From positions 6,523,501-6,587,500 of the forward strand of contig CM018032.1 of the NCBI GenBank assembly GCA_008638375.1: a stretch of DNA of 64,000 nucleotides, given 5' to 3'. Of the stretch, positions 25,701 to 40,700 are shown piece after piece (positions within the stretch are counted from its first letter, which is position 1; the number at the start of each line of letters is the position of its first letter). The position numbers were made by a program, and so were the translations under genes. Under the pieces are notes generated by a model that saw only the letters and a list, made by a program, of their open reading frames with translations, was not told where the DNA came from and searched no databases. This DNA is from Nyssa sinensis (Eukaryota > Streptophyta > Magnoliopsida > Cornales > Nyssaceae).

Positions 25701-28700
25701 CAAACTTAGTTACTCCAGTGCCTTTGTTCCCCTTGATGGTCAGTTCAGCTCTGGTTCATCCATTTGAGAACTGAAAATGTCAGTTCAGTTTTGGGTTGGC
25801 ATCAACCCAAACTGAGTTGCACCCCTAACCGAGACAATCCCAAAACCTCAAAGAAGTCTGGTGATATGTCAAAAACCACAGCAAATTTATACACAAATCT
25901 CAAGAGAGTATTGTCCAATCTTAGACCTACGAACTATATAATGTATGTGTACTAGACGCATTGTCTTTGCCTAGTTTAGTTTGCATGGTGACTTGTGGTT
26001 TTTTTTTTTTTTTGAAGTCCTCTTCTTGTAGGGGGTGTTCCCCTGCCTTTTTTGGTATTAGTGAATTCAACTTACCAAAAAAAACTATATCATGTATGCA
26101 CACATCAATGTATTTCTTCATATACATACAAGGAATCATTCAGAAATGCATAAAAAATTGACGCCAATCATGTAAAATAAAAAACATATCCAAGATCCAA
26201 ATATCAAACAGAATCTGACAATAAAGATCTACAAGGACCCAGTCATGCACCCAAATTATTCATCTACACAATACACTCGCACACAAAATTATTAAAGTAA
26301 CTCACTGCCTAAATTATTACCTATTTCATCCATGTGTTTGAGTTAATGTTACCTAAAACACGGGTCGTTATGATACACGGAACAGGAATTGGATTGCAAT
26401 GCGTTACATACTCTAAATGTGGTACGACAAGGGTCAGGCTTATGTAGATGGCATAGGTGGAATATAATGGGGTAAGTCTTAACTATAAGAGTTTTCTTAT
26501 TTTCACTTAGAGATGAGTAATGAGAATTAATATCATTGAAGTATACTACTTGTTCATATAGTTATAAAAATTTAAGGTCAATTACACGGACCTCCCTGAG
26601 GTATCTGACAATTCTAAGGACCTCCCCAACATTTCTGAAATGACACTGCACTCCCCTGTCAGAATTGTCGAGTAATAATCATTAACATAAGAAGTTAAAT
26701 TACTTTTTTAACCCCATTATTTTAATAGAAAAGTAGACAACCAACAAAACATCATATTTATACTCCATTAACTGTATCAGTTACCAAACACCCTTCAATT
26801 GCATAGGCTACAAACACCATTCATTTGCTACAGTTACCAAACACATCATTTGCTGAAATATCTAAGACCTAGAAGCTTCTCATATTCTCACTCTCAAACA
26901 ACCAGTAGAGTGAGACAGAGAGAGATAGAAAGAAGAGACTATTGAAAATTTGGATTGAAGAGTTTGACGAAGCTTTTGGTTTATGTGCTTTGAATAGTAG
27001 ACCAGTAAGTCTTTTAACTTGTTACTTGTGTAATCTACTGTAGGGTTTTGATTTTTTGTTTGACTTAGGGTTTTCATTTGGCTTTGAATGGGTGTAATTT
27101 ACTATAGGGTTTTCGATTGGTTTTAATCTACTATTGGGTTTCAATTTGAGATTCTTTTGAATTAAGGTTGCACATGAGTGTAATCTATTGTAGGGTTTGA
27201 AATGGGTTTTATGTACTACAGGGTTTCAAATTCTTTTTAGTTAGTATTTTCAAATGGGTTTGGGGTTTTCATTTCTTTTTCAATTAGAATTTTCTAATGG
27301 GTTTGAGTGTTTTAATTTCTTATCTAAACTTGGCATTTTGGCAAAGGTTTTAGTGTTTCCAATTGTTTTCAATAAGGGTTTTTCAATGATTTTGAAGGTT
27401 TTAATTTTCTTTTTCACTCATTTTTAATGGGTGTGGGGGCTTACATTTCTTTTCAATATCTTCTAATTATTGAAATTTCAAAATAGATGAAAAAATGTAG
27501 CTATTATTAGAGGAGTTTTAAATAAATCAATTTTTTTCTAATATGTAAAGTGGATTTTATTTAAAAATGTAGCTTCTGAAAATGTAATCCCATGCACAGT
27601 AGGTATTGATATGTAGAATTCATGATCTTCATTTATTTTTAGCTTTTGTGAAGCCATCATGTACATTGTTTATTATAAGTAATTAAGTATGCATCTTTCT
27701 TTTGGTATTATTGGCATTCTAGTTAACCTTTAAAGTTGTTGCAGGTTAAGCTTTATGTTGGCATTCTAGCTATTATTATTGAAGTTTAAATCAATCAAGT
27801 TTTTTTTGTTTTGCTATGTAAAGTGGACTTCAGCTAAATTTTTAGCTTCTAAAAATCTAGACCCACACACAGTAATTGTTCTTCTGTCAAGTTAGGGGTC
27901 TCATTTATGGTCTTTAAAAGGATGATTTAAGGCAGTGGTGTTGATATTTGTTTGCAATTTAGGGGTTTGAGTTACAGTTTACAATTTCTTATCAATTAGT
28001 TATGGTCGGTATTGATGCTTACTTTCTAAAGCAATATGCTTAGTTGATATGTTTCATTTTTTGCTCAGTTGATGTACGCCCAGTATATTTAGTTTCTGCT
28101 CGGTAATGATGCTTACTTTTCAATTTTTGCTTATTTTTTACTCAGTTAGTATATACCTAGCATATGCCTAGTATATTCAATTTTGAGTTTCAGTTTGAGT
28201 TCAGTTTCACTGAGTGTGTTCAGTTCAATTTTGCTTTTAACTTTAGTTTTATGTTTACTTTCAGTTCAGGATTTCAATTTGAATTTCATTTTCAGTTTCA
28301 GTGTGAGTTTTAGTTTCAGTTTGATATTTGATTGCATATGCTCTCAGTTTTGATTTTGTTTCAATGTTATTGGTTTAATTTGTTGCAGCAAGGGATGTTA
28401 AACATGACATAGTGGTCCACTTTAGAAGTAATATGCATAGAATAGGGAGGGTTGACCCGGATAGATACTGCTACTTTGACTTATTAGAAGATGTTTCTAC
28501 TGCAGCATTAAGTAATATTCCATCAAATGTGGGGTTGGCAATTACAGTTTTCTGCAATATACCTGGCTGTAGTGAGAAAATGATAGTGGAAAGTGATTCT
28601 GATATGCTTAAAATGTTTGCCTTGCATGAGAGTAAATATGAAATCAGTGTTTATGTTGATGTAATTGGGTCTGGGAGTGAGTCAACATAGATGACGTAAT

Positions 28701-31700
28701 AAAGAAATCTGGTACATGTGTAAAGAGAACAGCGGTTGTTGGTATAGCTGTAGATGAAGAACATTATGAGGATGAACAGATTCAAATGATGTGTATGGAT
28801 TTAGTGATGAAGATGAAGAATGGAATCTATATAAAGACAGTGAGGTTGAAAGTGAAGATGAGAGTGACTGAGCCTGAGGATAACCGTGTGCAAGATAGTG
28901 ATGAATTATCAAACTTTGAATTTGATTCTGAAAGTTATGAGGATTCAAGCTCTAATTTAGAGTTGAAGTCTTCAAAACTAAAAGAAATTGATCCCACCAC
29001 GTTTGGGGATGAATGTCATGTGAAGGAGGACAAGCCCTTTGATTTTCATATAGGGATGTTGTTTGGTAATGTGAACCTGTTTAGGGAGACCTTGAGGGAT
29101 TATACAATAGCAAAGGGGTTTAAAATAGTTAAGAGTGAAAAATGAGAAGTCTAGGGTAACCTGTAAGTGTGCCGCAAAAGATTTCACATGGAGAATTCAT
29201 GCATCACCTATTCCTGATGGAATACAAAGTGAAGTCCTACAAGAAGGATCATGCATGTGTCAAGTTTACAAAAAATGCTGAGGCAACCACTACTTGGATT
29301 GCCAAGAAGTTAGGGGATGAAATTAAAGCTAATCCAGACATTAAGCATGATGGAATGTGGGCTACACTTCTGAGGAAATATGGGGTTGAGGCTAGTAGAA
29401 TTCAGCTATATAGGGCAAAAACAAGGCACTAGAAGAGCTTGAGGGTACTCATGGAAGTTCTTATTCCTTGTTACCTGCATATGCTGAACAAGTAAGAGGT
29501 AACAATCCTGGAAGTATGGTAAAGATTGAATGTCATAGACTTACTTTGACTCGGTCCTATTTTTAGAAGGATTTTCATTACATTTGAGGCAACAAAGAGT
29601 GGCTTCAGGAAGGGATGTAGACCCTTCATTGGATTGGATGGCTGCCACCTCAAGGGACCTTATGGAGATGTTCTCTTGGCAGCCATAGCTTTAGATGGAA
29701 ATAATGGGCTATTTCCCATTGCTTATGGGTGGTGGAGAGTGAATGCAAGGACAGTTGGTCTTTCTTTCTCCATCACTTGCATACAATCATTGGTGTTGAT
29801 ACATATTCAAAACCCTGGACTTTGATGTCTGACCAACAAAAGGTATCCCATGTTTGTGTTATTAAAACAATTTAAGTTACATCATTAATGCATTTTATCT
29901 GGTAGTTGATATTGAACTTCATTTTTTCCTATATGTAAAGGGTCTTGACACAGCAATTAGTGAGATATTTCTTGAAGCTTCCCATTGGCATTGTTGTAGA
30001 CATCTATTCAATAACTTCAAAGGGAAGTTTTCAGGTCTTTTATTGAGAAGGTATTTCTGGAGGGCTGCAAGAGCATATAATCAATGGGCAAGACATGCCT
30101 TTGATGTGAGAGTTAAAAGTTATAGCTTCATAAACAATATGACTGAATCATTCAATCGTTGGGTTGGGCACCTTAGGAGTAAACCAATCTTGACCATGTT
30201 AGAAAGTATGATGATGTGTAGGATTCAACAAAGGTTTGATAGAGGCAGTAACATCCCAGGTTTTGTGACCCCGAACATGAGAAAAAAATTGAACAATGTC
30301 ATTGAACAATCAAGACAATGTACTGTTCTGTTTGCAGGAGGTTTTGAGTATGATGTAAGTGAGGAAGGAAAGAGTTTTGTAGTTGATCTCAATAGAAGGA
30401 AGTGTGTTTGTATGGGAGTGGGATTTGTCAGGTATACCGTGTAAGCATGCAGCTGCTGCTGTTTCTTACCAAAGACTGAACATTGAAGAATATTATGATG
30501 CACACTTTACGAAAGTTAGATACATGGAGGCTTATGGATGCATTAGACATTCCATTGTTGACCACACTATGTGGCCACCAATTAGTGGTGATCCTCTCCA
30601 ACCTCCCCCTCTTAGGCAACTACCTGGTCGACCTAGAAAAAATAGAAGGCAACTTGATGAGGCAGCCCCAGGTGCTAGCAAATCCAGGAGGTCCCAAACT
30701 ATTAGATGCATCATTTGCAAGGAGTTGGGCCGCAATAAAAGAATATGTCAAAAGGCTCCTGTTGCAGCTAGAGGCAGGGGAATGGGTAAGTCAAGAGGCA
30801 CTGAACCTGTTATAGGCAGGAGAAGGGGGCAATGGAAAAGGCACAGCAGGACCCTCTAACACTAATATAGAGCAGGTTAGTTAAGATATACCCTTTCTTG
30901 TATGTTCAACTAGTTAGTCAAAATATCTTTAACGTTGAATCTTGTATTTTTATGTAGGAACAGGAAACTGAGGGATGCTATTCCCGACCAATTGAATGTG
31001 TTACACAACAACCATCTCAGAGAGAACAATCAGTTGTGGTAATTACTTTAGCTTCAAACTGAACTCAGCTTTACATGCATTGCATTAACAATTTCAAGTA
31101 AATATAGAGAGGCATAGGAAGAGGAAGAATCAGAGGCAATTCAATTGCAGCAAGAGGTAGAGGAACTACAACAAAAGGCAAGGGAAGATTAAGGGTAGAA
31201 AATATTTTGTATTTTTTACATTTATTTTTTATTGTTTGCTGATAACAACTATGTAATCCTCTTAAATGTTTTTCTCTAATTGCTGTCGGATGTGCATAGG
31301 ACCATGTAAATTCATGTGGCTAAAGGATTGCAGTTGGTCGACGTTTCAAGAAAAAAGGGAGGACATGGACAATTTTTGTTTGATTGGAGGATATAAAACA
31401 AGAAAAGCATACTGTTTTTTGTTTTGATTAAAGGGTATAGGACAAATGGGAAGACAAGGCATGGCATACCACACTTTTGTTTTTTGGTTGGGTGCTGGGT
31501 AGCCATCTGTAAGTGTGTATTTTGGTTGGGTGCTGGGTATAGAACAAATGTAATTCCATAGCTTGTTGCTTACAGTTTTTGATTTTTTTTGGGTATGTAG
31601 GCAGCTTGTAACCATGGTGAAGATTGTAATTATGGAATTTTATATATGAATGCAATGCAAATATTATTTCAGGTTTCAATTTTGAGTTTGATTTCAGAAT

Positions 31701-34700
31701 CTGTTTATTATGCTTCTAATGCATGAGTTATTTCTTAGCAAAAGAGATGTTAGTGAGAGGGAATGAGAGTTAGAAAGAGAGAAGTTAGTGAGAGACAGAG
31801 ATAACAAGTGAATAGTAAATTACCCTAAATGAATTGCCCAAAAAAAATACCCTGCTTGAACCCAAATGTAACTAATCTGTAATTTACCCTACATGTAACC
31901 TAAATGCAAGAAAATTAGGTTTCTCAATTAAAGGAAACCGAAGTCATTTTTTATAATATGATTATGGGCAATGTAGTCTTTCCCTCTCAATTAGTATAAT
32001 GGTCACTTTGCATAGGATAAGGGTAGTTCGGGCATATTACAAAACTTCTTTTGTTGCCCTAATTTGTGGCTGTCAATGTTACTAACGTTTATTGTACGGA
32101 GGGGGGATTTTATGTTATGTTAGTTAAAGTGGGGAGTGTAGTGTCATTTCAGAAATGTCGGGAGAGGTTCCTGGAAATGTCAAATACCTCAAGGGAGGTC
32201 ATAAATTTACCCAAAAATTTATTATATTAGAATGACATGTAAAAGTATGGAACTAAGCATAGCTATTTATGTTGAGCTCTTGATTTGAATTAGTTTTTTT
32301 ATTTTATTTTTTTATCTCTTTAAGGAGGAGAGTTAAGAAAATTTTCGGATCGCTAAAATTAGTGTTTCAAAATGTAAGTGCTCCCTGTTTTGGAACATGT
32401 GTACCAAAATGAAAATTGGTAAAGTACTAGCATTTTCAGGTAACTATGGTCTGAGTATATCATCTAAAAGTTTTTGGCCTTAAATAACTTATTAACAGGA
32501 GCAATAACTTCACACACACATCCCCACCCCCCTCACAATTTTTTTTCCTTAAATGGTGAGATGTTCAAATAAATAACAATGCATTCCAAAAGTAACTACA
32601 GAAAGATGTTGCTCCATACATCAACCTCTGGTGATACCAGCTTTCAGATGATGAATGCAGTAGATTGCACTATTGATAGAGTCTAACTGCCATCACTAGA
32701 AGAGTCTAACTGCCATCACTAGAATAAAAATGAATCAGATAAATAGACAAATTATTCAGGCTTCATGACATTTATTCATGGCAATGGACACATAGCAAAC
32801 AAGGAAAACATTAAAAAACTTCACTGTAACAATCAACTTTTCCAGGTCTCTGCACTTCACAGTGGGAGTATCATGATTTCAAAGAAGGAAAGTAGAAGCA
32901 GTCCAAGACATATAGTAACAGGAAAATGACCAAAAAGTCAAAGAGTAACTTGATTTCCAAATGGACACTGCCAAAACTAGTTATTTCACTAAATAATATT
33001 CTTAGGTGAAACAAAAGCAGCCATTTATTAGGTATTGAAGCACCATCTATAAAGCATACCATAAGTAAAAAAGAGAACAGTAGAAAATTCAGTGTGAATT
33101 AGACATTAATACCTCTAAACAAGACCGAATCCAGTGACTGGATACGTGGGTACTTCTGGTAGCATCAGCCACACTTGGTACAACACCATGACACTCAACA
33201 GTGAAGTGCACATTCTGCTCAATCTGATCATCCACCACCTCTCCTCCCCCTTGATTGACCCACTGAACAATTTCTGCTCTCTGACCAGATAAAGGATCCA
33301 AAACTTATAATCAAACAGAGTGGAAGATAAATAGAGGGTAAAGATTAAATAAGATTCAGGACTATAAAGAAATCAACTAAGAAGCATATACACTTCTATG
33401 AAGGTGACAAATATATGTTCAACACAGTACTACAAATAAGTCTGGCTGTTCATGAATGACTTGGTCTAGGCTTGTTAAAATTGTTCAAGTTCATTCTTTA
33501 TAAAAAATAAAAAAAAAAGAGCCGAGCTTGAGTTTAAATTTAAAACTCGTTCAGTAAACAAGCAGAGTCTGAGACGCCTATGGTTTGGTGCATTAAGCTC
33601 GTGAACATTAGATACTTGGTGCTTGTTAATCCAGCATTTCCATGTTCCAAAAACTGCTGTAGGTGTCATGCTAATTTCCATGTAACTTCTTCTTTCTTTT
33701 TGTTCTTTATTGATGCCTTCGGGTTTGTATTATAAAAGTCAATGACATTATTGAAATTATTTTGCAATGAGGCATTGACATAGATGTGTTGTAAATAATC
33801 TTTTTACAAGTACAACTAACAATTTCTTACGCCATCAGCTTTTATCTTGCACAAGTCTGAAATATACGATGTAAAATAGGAAAAGTGACTTTGGTGTTAA
33901 AAAAGCATAGTTCAAACTTCACATTAATCGTCAAGCTGAACCAAGCCCAAGTGGCTCCTTGATTTTAAAGAAATAATACAACATTTATGCCTTAGCTTGC
34001 CACAAGCTCGAACCAAGTCCAACCACAACAGGCACTGACACTTAGTGGACATGTGCCCGACATCTAGGGGATGTGAATTAAATTTCATTACTTTCGATAC
34101 TTGGCCGATATATTTAAAAACTATGAAGCATGGATACTTCTACAATAAAAACTCTACCTTGTAAGCACAATCATTACCTCCAACAAGTAATCAACCCAAA
34201 CAACCAAAAAATGGCCTTAAAGATCAAAGTTACTGTTCTCAGCAGTACAGCACCGGAACAGCCCCTGGAACAGCTCTCCAAGCCTTCTTTTCTTTTTCCC
34301 AAAAATTTAACCAACTAAGCCTAATCAGCCCTAACCCTTTTATTTTCTTTTTGGACTTCATTCTATCATCCAAACCCATAAAATAGCCTATGTCCAGCAA
34401 CCTAAACTCTGAAATTACTGTAACCAAACACCCTCAAACTCCGGCCAAACTCCAGCCAATCTGAACCCTTCCGCATGCCTAAAGCCTAAGACCTTTATTG
34501 CACCAATTAAAGCCCTAAATTTTTTTGATTTTTTTCACCTAAGCCCACCATTACTTTTGCAGTTATACCACATCAATGGAATATAAAAGCTAGTAGGAAA
34601 GTGTTTCTCCAACTCATTCTACATTAAATTGCCTTCCTAATTACATTCTATATGAATGTATTACTAGTGTTTTATTTTCGAATGCCCATGTTCAGCAGAT

Positions 34701-37700
34701 ACTTCAAATTTTAATAAAATAATGTCAAACTATCTACTGCACAGAATTTAGTTCACAAACATTTATGTTTGTTTTTCATTTGCGGAAATCCAATTTACTA
34801 AACCTTTAACTTCAAAGCAATCAGATAGGCCTTCTAAAGCCAATAAGTGATATCACAAGTAATTTTATAGCCCAAAAGGTATTCCATGTATAGCATCTTT
34901 CACGTACAGGTTAGGATGTGGCATGCCCTTCAACAGGAAGTATATGGGATGGAAAAATTGATCCTTTAAATGAAACCGAACACCAGTACCCAAATCCAAG
35001 TACAATAGGTTGATGCATTATATATGCTCAGCCTTTAGCACTTTCACCATCTAAAACACGACATATATGTTCTGTACAAATTTCTGTCGTAATAATATAG
35101 GCATCAATGTCTTTAATATGATGAATGCTCATTAAATATTTCCCCATATTATCCACACACTTAATATTCTCTGTGGAACAACATTGACATCTAAAAATAC
35201 CTTGTGAATGTCTATTCAACTGTTAAATCATTTGAATCTCACGAAGACCACAATTGTTAAGTAGCAAAATAAATAGTTATTTTCAAAATATCTCTGCATC
35301 AAAAGCTTAGCAAACCAACAGAAACTTACGTATATAAAAACATACCCTATCTTGAGGAAAACAATTTGAGAAGCGAAACAGCCTTCCCTTAAAGACACTA
35401 GCAGACTTTTCCTGAATTTCATGGCTGGAACCATGTTGTATCTTCTGTTGACCCTTATCATTATCATTAAGAACGCAGAAATCGTTTTGCTTAGATCTCA
35501 CTGTTGCTTTCAGAAAGCTATCATTGTTCCTGTTAGCTTCTGGTTCTTTGCTTTTCTCTGATGATATTCCACATCCAGAATTCATATTTCCCCATGTTTG
35601 ATCATCTGGCAATTTAGACTGAACAGTTGAGGTCTTCCCTTGTTTCATGCCAGTCATGTCCTTTGCGACTCCCTTATTGGAGCATATGGGATCTATAAAT
35701 TAGGAAACACAGTTAAAAAACAAGATAAACATACCAAATAGTAGCCCAAAACTTACCGACCACAGCTGCAAACTCAATGCCATAAAACGAATGCCAACAG
35801 AAGCACACAGAGACATTCATAGTCATATCGTAAAAATATCAACACAAGGTAACAAATAAAACCAACTGATAGGTTTCACGAAAATAATTATCAAACCTTT
35901 TGGAAGAAGTAAATCATAAGCAATGTGCTGCTGAAGTACACTAAGTTCTTTCTTCTCACGATCACAATCTTCAAGCCATATGGTTCTAACAACATAAATT
36001 ACACCCAAAGCTGCAAGGCCTCTTACCTCCCTTTTTTCACTGCATAATTATTGAAGCAAGTGAGAGAAACATAGCTGTTCCGTACCTTCAGAGATGTTGG
36101 TCTTTGTGCTAGTGGTGGCACAGTTAAAAGGTTTATACAAAATATAACACTCAATTGCAATTATACAAGGCTACTGAATGATATCATTAAAAGTATAATT
36201 CTATAATTAAAAACACATTTCCCACTCAATTTAAAAGTTCACGACCGCACGCACCTAAGTCAGTAACACAAATCATGTTTTGTATTCCAGAGTCAACATG
36301 AATTAAGAAACTACGAAAGCCAAACATCAGGGAATAATAGTATTTTACAAATTAAAGTGACAGTTGACAAAGTACCTGATATTAACATTATAACAACCTC
36401 CCCATCAATTTTTTTTTTTTTAAACTTTCACGCTATATAATATAATATAATATAATATATAATATATTGTTGTTCAATACATATTGCAAACAGATTTAGG
36501 TATCTGAGCACATTACGTCTATGATATTTTCCTGCTTGGAAACTACCATCTCAATTAGATGATAAGGATTCAATCATCACATAGGATGAAATTCAGTCAG
36601 AGATAAACCAAAGGAAACTGCATGTCAATTATAATTTAAAAATGTGAACTGTAAACAGGGAAGGCTCTCAGAAGTACAGCAATTAAGCCTCAGAAATTTT
36701 GCCCAATAAACAAGCTTCAATATTAACTGGCAAAACTTTGTTCCCTATCCACAAGACTGACACTGCATGATAGAAGCATTATCAAGTTGACTTCATAAGC
36801 ATGTCACCATGTATTCCAACACAATTACAGTGTCACTGTTGGAAAACTTTTTCAAAAGAAGCACAAACGAAGAATATGAAGCAATGCATTCATAAATAGG
36901 ACTTTCTTAAAAAATAATCTCTTACATCTCTGATGGAGTTCCAACAACCACATGTGTCAATTTCTCATTGAATGACATATAACGGGAACCACCACCTCTA
37001 CGGACCATGTTGACTAGTTTACGAATTTCAGAGGCATCAAAACCAACAAGTAGAATTCTGCACTCTGACAAGTACAAATCATTGTCTTCAGTTTGAGAGT
37101 CATTTGCAACACAACCATCAAAATTTGTCTCTCTTTTAGGTTGCATTGCAGGTGCTCCATTCTCCTCCTTGACAAAAACAGGAGCATCTGAAAATGTGGA
37201 AGACATGTTCTGAGAGAGAGTAGCTTCAAGATCTGGATCTGCACTTCCGGCAGATATACCAGTTTGCAAACTCGAATCTGCAGCCATCGAGGAAGGGACA
37301 TGTTGCAAATTTCCAATACCCTTGTCTTGGCTATGTTGTGCTGTCAAACAAGTCCTTACAGTATTGATGAAAGATGCAGAGCCACCCTGAACAGGATAGG
37401 ATTCCTCATTAAGACGTGCTACTCATCAAAAAAAGATAAAGTTAAGGTCAGATACCTTATCAAGAATTCCTCACAAGAGAAGAAAAAGTTAATTTGATGA
37501 AAAATTCAAACACTGCCAGAAACTACAGCTTACTATTTTTTTTCCTATTAACATAAAGCATTACCTTTTCTAGTAACAGATTGATCAAACCACTTCCGAG
37601 TAACAATATGAATGTGACCCCATCTTTTGGCAACCTTGTATTTGTCACCTTCGGGAGCTTATTAACAGTCAAGGAGACAAATGTTTCTACATTTAAATAA

Positions 37701-40700
37701 TTTGAAGAATCCTAAACTTCAAAATATGATAGGATACTCAGAACATTCATTGCATAAGATGATCTCAAAATGAGAACACATAATGCAAAGCACAAACGTT
37801 GTAATTATGTGAAACAATCAAAGCAAAGTTTTTCAGGCAACCTTGTATTTTTCACTCTTAAGGAGTACAAGAATTAGAAAGGAAACAGGCAAGTAAATAA
37901 AAGCATCTAAAGTTCAACAAGTGAAAAGAGTGGTTGAACAATCAAATTACCAAATTAAAACATGAAGTCCAAGGAATACAGAAGTGAAATTACAAGTGTT
38001 CTGGAAAATTGTGAAAATTAATATCAAAGCACAAGTAGAATAATATGTAATGAAAACATTCTTCAAGCACAATATGAACCCATTAAGTGATCAATTATGC
38101 ATAATTAAATTGCATTCACTCAAATTTCTAATTTACTCATGGTCCCACAGACTTATAATTAAGCATCAGAATCATCAAATTTATTTATAAAAAATAAATA
38201 AATAAAACTTCAATTTTGAATTTGGAATCAAATTGAGATGATTTTGACCCGTAGTTAAAATAAGTCACTGTACAAGACCCTACTTTTCACGAGCTTACAT
38301 TTAAAATTCTCCCTTTCAAGAATGAGGATACAGAAGCAAAATCTTAGTATTGCTTCTGCACCCAATACAACCAATGAATTAAAATTGGGAGAGTCATTTA
38401 ATTGGCCAGATGCGATCGCCCAAAAAAAGAACTAAGAGATTCTCAAGAACAACGGGTGGCAATCCTTTGTCATTATTGTTATCATCTTGGTCTGAAAGCC
38501 TTTGTCATTAAAGTAAAACTCTTCTTGAGAAGGCTAAGATTTATGGCTAAGAGTTTCTCAGTGGAAACCATTTTGTGACCTTGGTTCAATTAACCACAAG
38601 AAAAGGACCGACGAGGACATTGCTTGTGATATTAGAGCATGGACAGATTAGATACATTCTCAGGCCCCCTCAAAACCCAGGGCCCTTTGGTATGATTTTT
38701 ATAGATGCACCACTGCATCCAAACCCCCAGAGAAAGATAGAGAGACAAAGACCTGGTATGTAATCTTATATCACATCTATATCTTTAAAGTAGCAAACTC
38801 CAGAGACATGATTAAAATTGTAGATTCTGATCTCTTATATATCTTTGACATAGACAAAGTGGAAGGGACCTTCAATTGTAAAAACAGCATGTGTGACAAG
38901 ATAACTATGGGACAAAATCATGCTTTATTTCTAAAAATATTGCAGAACATAAAAAATCATCCTTTTACTTTGCAAAGTCATGCAAAATATAAAAACATTG
39001 TGCCACAAAATGATAGTAGTTGAAATGAGGATGTTGAGATAAATGCATGACATGACAAGGAAAAAAACACAAAAGAAACAATGCAACTGGAAAAAAATAA
39101 AAGTAACATCAGTAACAGGATGGCAGAAAAGTAAGGTAAATAGGTCCTATGCAACAAAGTTCAGTGACCACACTAACAAAATATAGGATTATAGCTAGTA
39201 TTAAAGATGGACAAAAATGCCTAAAGAATGCAACTTGAGGTAGTAAAAAGAAAAATGTTGACCAACGAAAGACATGACCTTACCTGTAAACACCCCCCCC
39301 CCCCCCAAAAAAAAAAAAAAAAAAAAAACTAAAAAACTAAAGACATGACCTCAAATCAGCAAAAATTAAATCTGTGTTCCCAACACCAAATAAAAAAACA
39401 AAACAAAAAAAACAAAAAAACTGAAGACATGACCTCAAATCAGCAAAAAGCCAAATCTGTGTTCCCAACACCAAATATGTAAAATGAGGCTTTATTGAGT
39501 TGTTGCAGGATAACATGATGTAAGGTTCATATACGAAAGATACATGTGATTCAAAATCAATTCCTTTCTCTTGAGGAAATCATGTGTAGGATATATCACA
39601 AACTAAATGTGTGCACTTCTTGGTCAGCTCAGCAGAATATTTGCCCCCATTTTGTACAACAAGCTTTTCCATCTCCTTTCGCTCATCTGAAAGAAACAGG
39701 CACATTAACCTTACATGAAACAATTACATATATTAAGAAGTTCGGTTTATAAAGTTATAAAAAAAAAAACTATTATCTGAATTGACAACCTGCAGGAATT
39801 CTGGTGACACAAATTGTCAATCCAGAAAAAGGAAGAACTCTGAAAGACTCCTGAGGAACTACACGGTGCTCTTTCCAACACTGATGTAGCCAGTTTATAG
39901 TGACGATTGGTTTCTTTAGAATATTTGAAGCCCACTGCAAAAGATTAATAGATAAATAAGACAACTAATTAAGAGTCCCATCAAAGTAAGTGACTAAAAG
40001 AAAAGGTAAAAAGAAGAAATGACAAAAGGGCCATGATACGTATGCCTACCAACTAAGGATACGTAGCGGTATGGTCAAAACAAGCTAAACATTATTCAAA
40101 CATACAATAATACTGATGCAGGAGCACTCAACAACACTGAAGAGTCACTCAGCACAAAGCCGAAGTCTAAGAGATTAATAAGAAGACCAACTTATTTAAG
40201 ATTTTATATTCCTAAGTTGATAGTCAAAATCAGGCCCTTTACAATTTTCAAGGCACTAATTATCCCTAGGAAATTGAAGAATAATTATTGTGATTATCGT
40301 TGCTATAAATCTTATAGTTATAGTTATAAATATGGAGATGTACTAGCATGAGAAATCAGACTATCATTTATAGGAAAAGCTGGCCATGGGTTATTTAATG
40401 AGGAGAGCAGTGACAAGAAATAATAAGAAGATGAGCACTGCAGCCATAATAGAAAAAGCTGACCATTGGTTACATAATGAGGACAGCAATGAAAAAATAA
40501 TAATGAGAAGATGAGCACTTCAGCCACAACATATAATGAGAAGGAAAAAAAAAAAGGGAAGGAAAAGAAACAAGAGGAGGAGAAAATGAAAGAATAATGG
40601 TATTCTTACCATAACATCTTACCAAATTTTTTTACCTACTAACATAGTTATTCGGGTGTTAGTAAATTCAACTTTTTGGTGCTAGTCATGTCAGGTGAGT

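Larger units (their letters stand above)
26575..32212 (+). mobile_element. Mutator-like element (MULE) with terminal inverted repeats and 9-bp target duplication
   Basis: The 82-bp ends 26575-26656 and 32212-32131 are inverted repeats sharing ACCTCCC, GAGGTAT and ACATTTCTGAAATGACACT. The element is flanked by AAAAATTTA on both sides (26566-26574 and 32213-32221), a 9-bp duplication typical of Mutator insertions. It encodes a decayed MuDR-type transposase on the plus strand, opposite to the host gene. Length is 5638 bp. Confidence 0.93.
24593..33112 (-). other. 8.5-kb intron of the BRCT gene carrying a MULE
   Basis: The intron lies between the exons coding for BRCT5 and BRCT6. The MULE at 26575-32212 makes up two thirds of it. 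The flanks (24593-26565, 32222-33112) hold no gene. They contain an A-run at 25429-25445, a T-run near 26001 and a short 25-bp tandem duplication (GAGTCTAACTGCCATCACTA) at about 32679-32724. Confidence 0.85.
37660..39594 (-). other. Candidate U12-type AT-AA intron
   Basis: The donor reads GAT|ATATCCTACA, seven of eight positions of the AT-type U12 consensus ATATCCTT. Near the 3' end CTCCTTGAC matches the U12 branch-site consensus, with the branch A about 10 bases from the junction TAATAA|GCT. These borders keep the phase and retain the Cys-Asp of THLVCD before APEGDKYK. A U2 alternative (GTTT|GTGATA to ATAAG|CTCCC) also keeps frame but deletes that conserved pair. The intron also holds a C14A22 homopolymer and an 84-bp tandem duplication. 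Otherwise no gene. Confidence 0.62.

Noticed and set aside
37566..39686. Ordinary GT-AG splice for this intron
   Set aside because: It keeps frame but removes the conserved Cys-Asp and ignores adjacent U12 donor and branch words. It is kept as the main alternative.
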